A stretch of 14,571 nt of DNA from Chrysochromulina parva (lineage: Eukaryota > Haptophyta > Prymnesiales > Chrysochromulinaceae), in the NCBI GenBank assembly GCA_002887195.1, contig PJAB01001426.1:1-14571 (forward strand). Direction: 5' to 3'. The notes beneath the pieces are model-generated. The model saw nothing but the letters and a program-made list of their open reading frames with translations. It was not told the origin of the DNA and made no database searches. Numbering within the stretch: the stretch's first letter is position 1; the number at the start of each line of letters is the position of its first letter. Position numbers and translations under genes: made by a program. Positions 7,601-14,571 of this stretch are shown here, piece after piece.

Positions 7601-10600
7601 ATCCGACGCCGGACGTGTTGATCACGCAAGTCGGGGACCTTCGAGAGCATCAGACTTGGGGCCCGCCCTCGGTCCTACGGCCAGCCTCCGGCCCGCGTGC
7701 CGTCTTCAACCTCACTCGTGGCCAGCCGATGAGCGACATCGCGGCTGAGGCGGCAGCGGCTCTGGCGGCCAGCTTCATGGTCTTTGACTCCCTTCCCGCC
7801 GGCACCGCGCCATACCCTATCAACACCTCAAGCCTGCTTGCTTCCGCGCGTTCGCTCTATACGCTCGGGTACGAGACGCCCGGACTTTCGAATGACAACA
7901 ACCCTGCTCGACGACCCGACGTCTTCCCACAGTGCGATGCGTCCGTGTGCTTCTACTGGACCTTCGAGACCCATGTGAACGATAAGCTTGCGTGGGCCTC
8001 AACCTGGGTGGCTGCGGCCGAGTTTGCTCATGGCGAGTTTGGGGCGGCGATCGGCTACGCCTCGAACGCCGCCGAGCTCCTCGACGCGCATCTCGCGAGC
8101 AGCTCGCGTGAGTCCCGAGCGACGAAATCGTTCAGCTGGGACTCCAAGTGGCCCGGCGTGTATGCCCTGGCAGCGAGTCGTCTAGTCGGCATCCTCGAGA
8201 GTACGCGCCTCAACGCCTACCGCAGCGCGTCAGAGCTCTACCTGGATCATTGGACCTCCCGTGCGAGCTGCTCGGACCCACCTTGCCAGCAGTTCACCCC
8301 GGGTGGGCTCGTCTTCTACTTGCCCTGGGGAGCGCTGCGCTACTCGACGCACATTGCGTTGCTCGCTCGGGTGCATGCCGAGTATTGGCCGGCGACGGCT
8401 CTTGCCGAGCGGCTTCTCGTCTTCGCACAGTCGCAGATCAACTACGTTCTCGGTGCGAATCCATCCAACCGCTCGCTCCTCACCGCGTTCGGTATCAACC
8501 CGCCCGTGCGCCCTCATCATCGCGGCGCGAGCGGCATGGACGGCTATTGCGCTCTGAGCCGACTGAGCGCCGAACCGAACCGGTACGAGCTGCCGGGTGC
8601 CATGGTCGGAGGCCCATATTGCGGCGAGCCGAGCGTCGCGGAGTGGGCATGTGACGGCTATGAGGACCGGCGCGAGGATGCCGTACGCAATGAAGTGGCC
8701 CTCGACTACAACGCGGGCTTCGTCGCGGCCTTGGCGGGCGTTCTGATGCCGGCGAAGCCCCCACCCCCGCCGGCTCCTAGCGTGCCGGGGACGTGCTGCA
8801 TGTGGCCACGTCGTACTGCCCTGACCAGCTGCAACCTCTGCATCTCGACGGCCGAAGCACCGAATTGGCTAGCCGACTCACAGAGCCAGTGCACATGGAG
8901 TGGCAATCCCTATCAATACACGTGGTGTCCGTCACCACCGTCACCCCCACCCCGACCGTCCCCAGCACCCGCCCGCCCGCCAATCACACAGGCCAGCTAC
9001 ACGTCGGTGCTCATCTTCGTTCTTGAGGTGCTCGTCACCATCAGCAGCTTCATCGCCGCGCTCGCCTCTCTCGAAAAGCTCTTCGTGCTGTATACATGGC
9101 TGTACTTCAAGAGCTACCCCCAACACGGCAGCGAGAGTCAGTGGAAGACTCACACACGCATCGACCCGAGCATGGTGGAGGGCGTGCCCAAGGTGTGTGT
9201 GCAGTGCCCCATCTACAACGATCGCGAGGTGTGCGAGCGCATCATCGATGCTGCCTGCCGACTCGAGTACCCATCAGAATGCCTCGAGGTCTTCGTGTGC
9301 GATGACTCCACGGACAAGGTCACGAAGGACAAGATTGACGAGCGAGTCGCCTTTTGGTTGGCTAGGGGAGTCAACATCCGACTGTGCCGGCGCCCGAATC
9401 GCAAGGGCTTCAAGGCGGGCAACATGCTCGCCTTCCACCACCTGGTCACGGCAGAGTACATTGCCATCTTTGACAGTGACTTCATCCCGTTCCCCGACTT
9501 TCTGCTCCGCACGGTGCCCTACCTGCTCGACAACCCCGAGCTCGGGTTCGTGCAGGGGCGCTGGACCTACCTTAACCAGGACGAGTCGACGTTCACGCGC
9601 TGGGTGGAGATCACGCTCAACCAGCATATCAAGGGGGAGCAATTTACTCGATCGGCGTGCCGCACCTTCTTGCAGTTCAACGGCTCGGGAGGCATCTGGC
9701 GTAAGGCGTGCATGGATTCGGCGGGCGGCTGGAATGACGAGACGCTCGTCGAGGACATGGACCTGTCGCTGCGCGCGTACCTGATCGGGTGGCATGCTTT
9801 GTGGCTGCATGATGTGCGCACGCCCAATGAGCTGCCGAGCGAGTACGCCCCCTACCGCAAGCAGCAGTACCGGTGGGTCTTCGGCCCGATGCAGTTGTAC
9901 AAACGATGCGTGCGCTTCATCTGGCAGAGCTCCCTTCCTTTCCTGCATAAGCTCTACCTCATTGTCTTCTTCTTCTCGACCCGCTCGACCAGCTTGATCG
10001 CCAACTCCCTCTTCTTCACCTTCCTGCTGCCTGTCGTGTCGCTCCTCCACTTTGCCTTCCCAGACGAGAGGGTCGTGTTGCCATGGTGGTCGGCTCTGAT
10101 GCTGCCCATCCTGACGACCCTCTCTGTCATCGTTCACACGCCGCGGAGCTTCAAGTACATCGTCCTGTACGTCCTCTACGAGAACGTGCTCGCGATGCAC
10201 AAGGCCGTCGCGTCCATGGAGGGTATGTTCGGCGCCAGCTGGGGAGTCAAGTGGCCCGTGACGATCAAGGCCGGCCGATCACGCAAGCACGGGCTACTCG
10301 CGTGTGACTGGGCGGCGCTGCGCCAGAAGATCTTTGTGCGCGAGGGCCTGACGGGCCTCTACTTGATCGCCATAGGAGTCTATCTCAGCGGGCAGATGCG
10401 CCTGCGTCCAGAGTCCGCCTCCCTGTTTTGGTTCTACGGCATCTATGCCGTCGTCCAAGGTGGCGTGTACCTCCTTTTTGGGCTGTCGCTCGTCGATCAG
10501 CTCTCATTCGAGCCGGATCTTCCCGAGGCGATGCGACGGCCGTACCGCAAGGCGATGCATGCCGCCGTGCGCCCCTTGGCCGACAAAGTGTCTTGCAAGC

Positions 10601-12189
10601 TCGCCGCCTCGCCTGTGGCTCATCAGATCTCGCGCGCTCAGATCGCGATCTCGGATCGGCTCCGTCGAGTGGAGGCGAAGGCTCGTGAGCTGCGCCTCGC
10701 CTCGAGCACGCGCAGCTCCAAGGGCAAGCAGCTCCTTCTGAGGCTGACGGGCGCGAGGTCCCCACCGCTTACAAGGGCCCCACCCCCGACGAGGGCTGCC
10801 CCCGAAGTGCCTCGCAACGGTCATGGCAGCGGCGAGCGTGCGCCTGCCCCGGGGCTGCCTTGGGCGTCCCAGTTCAAGGCGCGCCGCGAGCGCTTCGTCT
10901 ACACTGGGGCACACGACCGCGTGGCCTCCGGCTCGTTTGTCGCGCTGCCCTCGAGAGACAAGGAAGGCAAGAAGGACGATGGCACCGACTATGCAGACAA
11001 CTATTCTCCCGGGTCGGAAACGACGGCGCATGGGATCTCGGCACAACCCAGGCCGCCAGATGAGATCTCGCCACCGCCCTCGCCGCCCTCGCCCTTGGAG
11101 TCATCTCGTGGTGGACGCCTGCCAAGCTCCCTTGAGCTCTTTCCGACAGGCGATGCAGCCCTGCGTCGTGCTGAGGCCCGACGCAGGGCGGCGGCGTGGG
11201 CGCGTCAGGTGGAGGCATCCGCTCACCATCAAGAGGGACCCACGCCCCAAGCGGCCGTCGTTGCGGGCGCCGAAGACGAGTTGATGGCAGACGAGAGCAC
11301 CCCGTCGCCGCGGAGCCGCCCTTCCGAGGCTGCGACGATGCCGTTCGTGCACCTGTCACCGTGGAGCCGCCCATCCGAGGCTGCGACGATGCCGCTACTG
11401 CCTCCCACCGTGGCGCCTCCAATGCGCCGCCACCTCAAGGCAGTGTGCCAAGGGCGTCCTTCCGTACAGTCCGTCGTCTCCGACACAGCCGACGGCCGAC
11501 GCACTCGACGCACTTGGGAGGAGGGCCCCGATGCACTCGACGCACTAGGCAAGCGCGACCCCTCACCACCCGCTCGAGGATCGATCGAGCTGCCCTCCAT
11601 TTATGGACAGAGCGAGGAGCCGGTCCTCATTCCGCGCCTCTGGCGACGTGTACAGAAGCAGCTCGAGCAGCTGCTCCTGTCGGCGCCTCTCTGGCTGCTC
11701 AACGCGCTCACCGCCATCGGCATCTGGCTCTGCCTCTCGAATCTCGATGGGGTGGAGCTCGCAGAGAATGTGCTCGCATTCTTGCTGTTTGCACTCGTGC
11801 TTCCCGTCGCCCTAATCTGGGCAGTCGGGCGCCCTGCGGCGAACACACATGCGGCGTGGGCGAGCCTGGAGGGCGTCGTCGAAGGCAAGCAACACCTCGA
11901 GCACGCCGTTCAGCTGCTCTTGGTCAGCATGGCTATGGCTCTCAGCCTTCTGGTCACATTCTACACGTCAAGCTCACGCTTCAGCCGATGGCTTCGGTGT
12001 CAATGGACCTGGCTGCCGGAGCACGGCCTGCACATCTATTCTTCGGGCTGGAACGTCGCGCAAATAAATCAGACAATGGGCGATTTCGATTCAATGGATG
12101 CCTCCTGGAATGCCACCTGGAATGCCACCTGGAATACAACCGCCAGCGCAATGACGGTGTGGCAATGCGGCGATTATTTCTTCTCTTGA
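3941..12189 (+). CDS. Secreted/Golgi GH9 endoglucanase fused to a CSLA/CSLC-like GT2 beta-glycan synthase (exons 3941-7415 and 7526-12189)
   Basis: The spliced product is about 2,712 residues. Domains in order: signal peptide (1-16, MRRLLLVSLAVVAAQG); CCxWP Cys modules at 28-78, 90-132 and 158-202; F5/8C domain 248-391; Pro/Ser tract 394-574; adhesin-like domain 575-687; Cys modules 711-754, 790-827 and 876-924 (last divergent); GH9 about 960-1570; Cys module 1582-1626; membrane helix 1650-1686; GT2 1712-1960; membrane helices to about 2150; disordered tail; helices 2541-2593 and 2619-2640; sequon-rich end. GH9 residues are DAGD (1131), QVGD (1193), HHRGAS (1489) and NEVALDYNAG (Glu1548). GT2 residues are DDSTD (1751), DSD (1808), VED (1900) and QQYRW (1938). 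GH9 cuts beta-1,4-glucan and this GT2 clade makes beta-1,4-glucan or mannan, so the fusion may synthesise and edit the same wall or scale polymer. The start is set by the signal peptide. Confidence 0.88.
4022..4546 (+). other. CCxWP cysteine modules 1-3
   Basis: Three modules of 43-51 residues follow one pattern: C-C-x-W-P, then C-x2-C, then an aromatic and N-W-L, then C, then Y-x-W-C. Spans are 4022-4174, 4208-4336 and 4412-4546, separated by Pro-rich linkers. Conserved Trp, Tyr and six Cys suggest small disulfide-bonded sugar-binding modules. Cys/Trp spacing recalls CBM10/fungal dockerin-type modules, but I cannot confirm homology. Confidence 0.75.
4606..4640 (+). repeat. CCGTCG hexamer repeat encoding (Pro-Ser)n
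   Basis: Five to six perfect CCGTCG units encode alternating Pro-Ser in the linker before the F5/8C domain. Alternating Ser-Pro is a typical site for Pro hydroxylation and arabinogalactan addition in algal wall proteins. Confidence 0.9.
4682..5113 (+). other. F5/8C (discoidin/fucolectin-like) domain
   Basis: Residues about 248-391 show the jelly-roll galactose-binding fold signature: ASKCIDGQTTNMCHS, then PWLSIQI, then VMIHNRGDCCQDRLSPFQIWVG, which continues to a closing strand AEVRVFSR. The NRxDCCxDRL segment is typical of fucolectin-type members that bind fucose or galactose. It probably tethers the enzyme to wall glycans. Confidence 0.75.
5120..5662 (+). other. Pro/Ser-rich (SPPPP/PPSP) hydroxyproline-rich-type tract
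   Basis: About 180 residues are almost wholly Pro and Ser with extensin-like SPPPP and PPSP units, encoded by CCN and TCN codons. It is an extended spacer expected to be hydroxylated and O-glycosylated in the secretory path. Plus-strand C-runs of 10 and 7 (5610-5619, 5621-5627) make the minus strand G-rich, with quadruplex potential and slippage risk. Confidence 0.85.
5663..6001 (+). other. Small alpha/beta domain of unknown identity
   Basis: About 113 residues lie between two Pro-rich linkers. They show alternating strands and helices, including SLSTALGIPISSIFAEV and IRVSATIAA, and end in a beta strand VTVAVLTLV. The pattern (a helix containing L-x-x-x-L-G-I, then a strand with I-R-V) resembles the SEA/ferredoxin-like adhesion domains often seen in algal surface proteins. 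Identity is not certain. Confidence 0.4.
6071..6712 (+). other. CCxWP cysteine modules 4-6
   Basis: Modules lie at 6071-6202, 6308-6421 and 6566-6712. The first two match the consensus closely. The sixth is divergent: the W of CCxWP is Ser, an extra Cys-containing insertion precedes the WL motif, and it ends RMCPWF. It directly precedes the GH9 domain. Confidence 0.7.
7085..7192 (+). repeat. Four tandem 27-bp units inside the GH9 domain (NGSAPAGLS)
   Basis: Units start at 7085, 7112, 7139 and 7166. The first three are identical and the fourth differs by three bases. Each encodes NGSAPAGLS or NDSVPAGLS, hence one N-glycosylation sequon. Looser relatives (APAWLTNGS, APAWLMNDS, LPAWLSNGS) flank it from about 6931 to 7278, giving 11 sequons in about 115 residues. 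Confidence 0.95.
7416..7525 (+). other. Intron of the GH9-GT2 gene (110 nt, GT-AG, phase 1)
   Basis: The boundaries are GCAG|GTGCCT and GTTGCAG|GCTTTC. Joining gives ...LLEFRAG|FQAAGAFSGALEALQWG, which matches the uninterrupted GH9 helix region. Unspliced, the frame stops at 7435. Most of the intron consists of degenerate 10-base units of the TGCCTCTGAG type. Confidence 0.88.
8794..8928 (+). other. CCxWP cysteine module 7, between GH9 and the membrane anchor
   Basis: The start CCMWPRR, a C-x2-C, NWL and the end YQYTWC match modules 1-5. It sits immediately after GH9, joined by a Pro-rich linker to the first membrane helix. Finding the same module on both sides of GH9 in one open frame supports a true fusion and not two adjacent genes. 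Confidence 0.8.
8998..10500 (+). other. Membrane-anchored GT2 synthase domain, CSLA/CSLC-like
   Basis: A hydrophobic stretch (residues 1650-1686) precedes the catalytic domain. The domain has PKVCVQCPIYND, DDSTD, RKGFKAGNM, DSDF, QGRW, FNGSGGIWR, VEDMDLSLRA and KQQYRWVFGPMQL. These are the D, DxD, ED and QxxRW residues of processive GT2 enzymes. The GPMQL form after QxxRW is more like CSLC (xyloglucan backbone glucan synthase) than CSLA (mannan synthase). At least four hydrophobic segments follow, as expected for the transport channel. Confidence 0.88.
11297..11394 (+). repeat. 51-bp tandem duplication in the cytosolic tail (SRPSEAATMP twice)
   Basis: A 32-base block from 11312 recurs from 11363 with one mismatch, and similarity extends about 15 bases upstream. 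It duplicates SRPSEAATMP within a Ser/Pro/Arg-rich region expected to be disordered. Confidence 0.85.
12106..12141 (+). repeat. Three 12-bp units encoding WNAT-WNAT-WNTT near the C-terminus
   Basis: TGGAATGCCACC occurs twice exactly, then TGGAATACAACC. Each encodes an N-glycosylation sequon, and NQT lies just upstream. If the last helix crosses the membrane, this tail is lumenal and would be heavily glycosylated. Confidence 0.92.
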
Positions 12190-12697
12190 TGTAGCTGCAG
12201 GCGCCAGACGTGAATCATGCGTTGTATCTTCGACACAACACAATACACACGAATCATCGTGTTTCATGACAGTCGTCTCGTCTGGCCGAGTCGCGCGAGT
12301 GCCGTGGGGCCGTGCTACTGAACCGAACGCACGTGTTATAGTACGGAATACGCACTTCGATCTTCGGACACGCTCGACCGTACACCGTACAACTGTGTAA
12401 CGTGCTGGACACACGGCTCCTGTAACTGAAGATGTCCGATGTGCCACATGATGTCGTGTGTACAGCGGGTACTACCGAGCGTACATGCCGTTAGTTCTTT
12501 GTACAGTATACCGGCCCTGCACGCACGCTCGCATCCAACCTACGGCTCCCTTAGTTTCTCCGCCTCTCGCCTTCCGGCCCTCAGCGCCCACTTTCGATCC
12601 GTCGGTCGCTGCCTGCTGCGCGTGATCCGATACTCAGACCCATCATGCCGACATGCCCACAAGCAATATCATGCATCATCCGATCACGACTGTCCAT
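12190..12697. other. Convergent intergenic region, nothing recognised
   Basis: About 500 bp lie between two converging stop codons, so the stretch should hold both 3' UTRs and poly(A) sites. It is less GC-rich than the genes. TGTAA pentamers occur near 12395 and 12420 on the plus strand, but their use as poly(A) signals in this organism is unknown. Short open frames here look random. Confidence 0.5.
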
Positions 12698-14571
12698 CTA
12701 TAGGATCCCTACGCTTTCTGAAGTGTCCAGCACGCCCAGGTCGTTGATTGACGCGAGCGTGTCTGGCTGCGTATCGCCAAGTGTCGCGCGGCGCCCTGCC
12801 ACGGCCTCGCGAAGAAGCGGCGCAATTGCCGCCAGATCGCCCTGAGCTTGCAGCAGCATGCCCAGGTTGTTGATCGACCTGAGCGTGCCTGGGTGCGTAT
12901 CGCCGAGCGTCGCACGGTACCCTGCCACGGCCTCGCGAAGCAGCTGCTCCGCTGCCGCCAGATCGTCCTGAGCTAGCAGCAGCACGCCCAGGCTGTTGAT
13001 CGACCTGAGCGTGTCTGGGTGCGTATCGCCGAGCGTCGCGCGGTACCCTGCCACCGCCTCGCGAAGCAGCGGCTCCGCTGCCGCCAGATCGTCCTGAGCT
13101 CGCAGCAGCATGCCCAGGTTGTTGATCGACTTGAGCGTGTCTGGGTGCGTATCGCCAAGCGTCGCGCGGCGCCCTGCCACCGCCTCGCGAAGCAGCGGCT
13201 CCGCTGCCGCCAGATCGTCCTGAGCTCGCAGCAGAACGCCCAGGCTGATGATCGACTCGAGCGTGTGTGGGTGCGTATCGCCGAGCGTCGCGCGGTACCC
13301 TGCCACGGCCTCGCGAAGCAGCGGCTCCGCTGCCGCCAGATCGTCCTGAGCTAGCAGCAGCACGCCCAGGCTGTTGATCGACCTGAGCGTGTCTGGGTGC
13401 GTGTTGCCGAGCGTCGCGCGGTACCCTGCCACCGCCTCGCGAAGCAGCTGCTCCGCTGCCGCCAGATCGTCCTGAGCTCGCAGGAGCGCGCCCAGGCTGA
13501 TGATCGACTCGAGCGTGTCTGGGTGCGTGTCGCCAAGCGTCGCGCGGCGCGCTGCCACCGCCTCTCGAAGCAGCGGCTCCGCTGCCGCCAGATCGCCCTG
13601 ATCTTGCAGCACCTCACCCAGGTCGTTGATTGACGTGACCGTGTCTGGGTGCGTGTCGCCGAGCGTCGCGCGGCGCCCTGCCACCGCCTCGCGAAGCAGC
13701 GGCTCCGCTGCCGCCAGATCGCCCTGATCTTGCAGCAGCGTGATCAGGCTGTTGATCGACTCGAGCGTGTCTGGGTGCGTGTCGCCGAGCGTCGCGCGGC
13801 GCCCTGCCACCGCCTCGCGAAGCAGCGGCTCCGCGGCCGCCAGATCGTCCTGAGCTTGCAGCAGCACGCCCAGGTTGTTGATCGACGTGAGCGTGACTGG
13901 GTGCGTATCGCCGAGCGTCGCGCGGTACCCTGCCACGGCCTCGCGAAGCAGCGGCTCCGCTGCCGCCAGATCGTCCTGAGCTCGCAGCAGCACGCCCAGG
14001 TTGTTGATCGACTCGAGCGTGTCTGGGTGCGTATCGCCGAGCGTCGCGCGGTACCCTGCCACGGCCTCGCGAAGCAGCTGCTCCGCTGCCGCCAGGTCGT
14101 CCTGAGCTCGCAGTAGCGTGCCCAGGTTGTTGATCGACTCGAGCGTGTCTGGGTGCGTATCGCCGAGCGTCGCGCGGCGCCCTGCCAGCGCCTCGCGAAG
14201 CAGCGGCTCCGCTGCCGCCAGATCGCCCTGATCTAGCAGCACCTCACCCAGGTCGTTGATCGACGTGAGCGTGTCTGGGTGCGTATCGCCGAGCGTCGCG
14301 CGGTACCCTGCCAGCTCTGCCAGCTCATCAGCCCGTCGCTCACGTTGTTGCTCGGCCTCACGACGCCCGTCGGCCTCGCGACGCTTGCGGCAAGCTACTA
14401 TCACACCTTCTGCCGCCTCGATCTGCTCCGCGATCTCAGCCGTAGCTGCCCGGGCCCGCAGCACTGCCACCTGGGCCAGGGCTTCGGCTTCTTCACTGCC
14501 CGGGGTTCCTTTGACGATCGAAAGGCCCGACCGGGCCCGGCAAAGCGGGCAAGCGACGAGGCCATCAGATG
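12698..14571 (-). CDS. TPR-array protein with a probable N-terminal RING finger (5' partial)
   Basis: The frame is open from the window edge to a TAG at 12700-12698. From the edge it reads DGLVACPLCRARSG, the typical last Cys pair of a RING finger. A charged helix follows, rich in Arg, Glu and Ala (about 14390-14315). Then come 12 complete tetratricopeptide units of exactly 42 residues and a 13th cut at 33. Each unit reads RATLGDTHPDTLxSINNLG and then a LAAAEPLLREAVAG helix, the kinesin-light-chain-like (TPR_10/TPR_12) type. There is no in-frame ATG before the array; the longest in-window start would be a GTG at 14470, so the true start lies upstream. A RING-TPR protein would be a candidate E3 ligase with a peptide-binding solenoid; the RING part needs the missing sequence. 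It converges with the GH9-GT2 gene, and no functional link is evident. Confidence 0.82.
   Translation of the reverse strand, partial: SDGLVACPLCRARSGLSIVKGTPGSEEAEALAQVAVLRARAATAEIAEQIEAAEGVIVACRKRREADGRREAEQQRERRADELAELAGYRATLGDTHPDTLTSINDLGEVLLDQGDLAAAEPLLREALAGRRATLGDTHPDTLESINNLGTLLRAQDDLAAAEQLLREAVAGYRATLGDTHPDTLESINNLGVLLRAQDDLAAAEPLLREAVAGYRATLGDTHPVTLTSINNLGVLLQAQDDLAAAEPLLREAVAGRRATLGDTHPDTLESINSLITLLQDQGDLAAAEPLLREAVAGRRATLGDTHPDTVTSINDLGEVLQDQGDLAAAEPLLREAVAARRATLGDTHPDTLESIISLGALLRAQDDLAAAEQLLREAVAGYRATLGNTHPDTLRSINSLGVLLLAQDDLAAAEPLLREAVAGYRATLGDTHPHTLESIISLGVLLRAQDDLAAAEPLLREAVAGRRATLGDTHPDTLKSINNLGMLLRAQDDLAAAEPLLREAVAGYRATLGDTHPDTLRSINSLGVLLLAQDDLAAAEQLLREAVAGYRATLGDTHPGTLRSINNLGMLLQAQGDLAAIAPLLREAVAGRRATLGDTQPDTLASINDLGVLDTSESVGIL
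12701..14311 (-). repeat. 126-bp tandem array (12.8 units) encoding TPRs
   Basis: Units start at 14311 and every 126 bases down to 12799, with no length change in 12 units. Variation is confined mostly to a few positions: Tyr/Arg after AG, Pro/Gln before LLREAV, and AQDDL/DQGDL. This suggests recent expansion or gene conversion. The DNA-level identity makes copy number likely to vary between strains and hard to assemble from short reads. Confidence 0.93.

Larger units (their letters stand above)
6817..8755 (+). other. GH9 catalytic domain (split by intron 7416-7525)
   Basis: The first helix (FDYHAALSLATHFFMAQRSG, from 6845) and GGYFDAGDYIK (DAGD at 7331) are in exon 1. QVGD, the NYVLGANPSNRS...HHR block and NEVALDYNAGF (proton-donor Glu codon at 8692) are in exon 2. 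All catalytic residues expected of GH9 inverting endoglucanases are present. The usual short loop between AQRSG and GGYYDAGD is replaced by about 130 residues of sequon repeats. Confidence 0.85.

Noticed and set aside
9274..10200. 308-codon minus-strand open frame
   Set aside because: It is antisense to the GT2 catalytic core, which has all expected motifs. The open frame reflects GC-rich codon use.
11196..12194. 332-codon plus-strand open frame in another frame of the synthase tail
   Set aside because: It is Arg-rich, lacks domains and overlaps the in-frame membrane helices of the main gene.
13019..14116. Plus-strand open frames opposite the TPR array (repeated CHRLAKQRLRCRQI)
   Set aside because: They are mirror readings of the 126-bp repeat. 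The minus strand gives perfect TPRs and a longer continuous frame.

Overview
The window looks like nuclear DNA from a GC-rich eukaryotic alga. Two GT-AG introns restore conserved reading frames. One gene encodes a secreted, hydroxyproline-rich-style Pro/Ser-rich wall protein, and another carries a homogenised 42-residue TPR array of a kind common in algae with secondary plastids. A haptophyte is my best guess, inferred from gene style (cellulosic scale makers, TPR arrays, high GC) and not proven. No rRNA, tRNA, phage or transposase gene was recognised.

Layout. At 1-1164 (+) is a CPBP-family (CAAX protease-like) membrane protein with two altered catalytic positions. At 1165-1846 is a gene-poor stretch holding a degenerate duplicate of the start of the next gene. 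At 1847-3725 (-) is an NHL-repeat beta-propeller gene with one 163-nt intron (2531-2693). That intron appears to have arisen by tandem duplication of a 36-bp exon segment that begins with a CAG|GT splice motif. A 215-bp divergent promoter region (3726-3940) separates it from the main gene.

The main gene (3941-12189, +, about 2,712 residues in two exons joined across intron 7416-7525) is the notable item. It encodes a signal peptide, three Cys-rich 'CCxWP' modules, an F5/8C (fucolectin-like) domain, long Pro/Ser tracts, a small adhesin-like domain, three more CCxWP modules, a GH9 endoglucanase domain and a seventh CCxWP module. After these come a membrane anchor, a processive GT2 synthase domain of the CSLA/CSLC type, a long disordered tail, further membrane helices and a lumenal tail of N-glycosylation sequons. 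The order predicts a topologically sensible machine: hydrolase and binding modules outside the cell or in the Golgi lumen, and the sugar-polymerising domain on the cytosolic face. It would unite in one chain the beta-glucan synthase and GH9 editing activities that plants keep in separate proteins (CesA/CSL and KORRIGAN).

At 12190-12697 is a convergent intergenic stretch. At 12698-14571 (-) is the 3' part of a gene with 12.8 near-identical TPRs, preceded by a charged helix and by what looks like the end of a RING finger (CPLC). Its 5' end lies outside the window.

Common theme: local tandem duplication shaped nearly every gene here. It contributed one intron wholly and perhaps the other, an N-glycosylation array inside GH9, a sequon tail, Pro-rich tracts, NHL-protein linkers and the TPR array.
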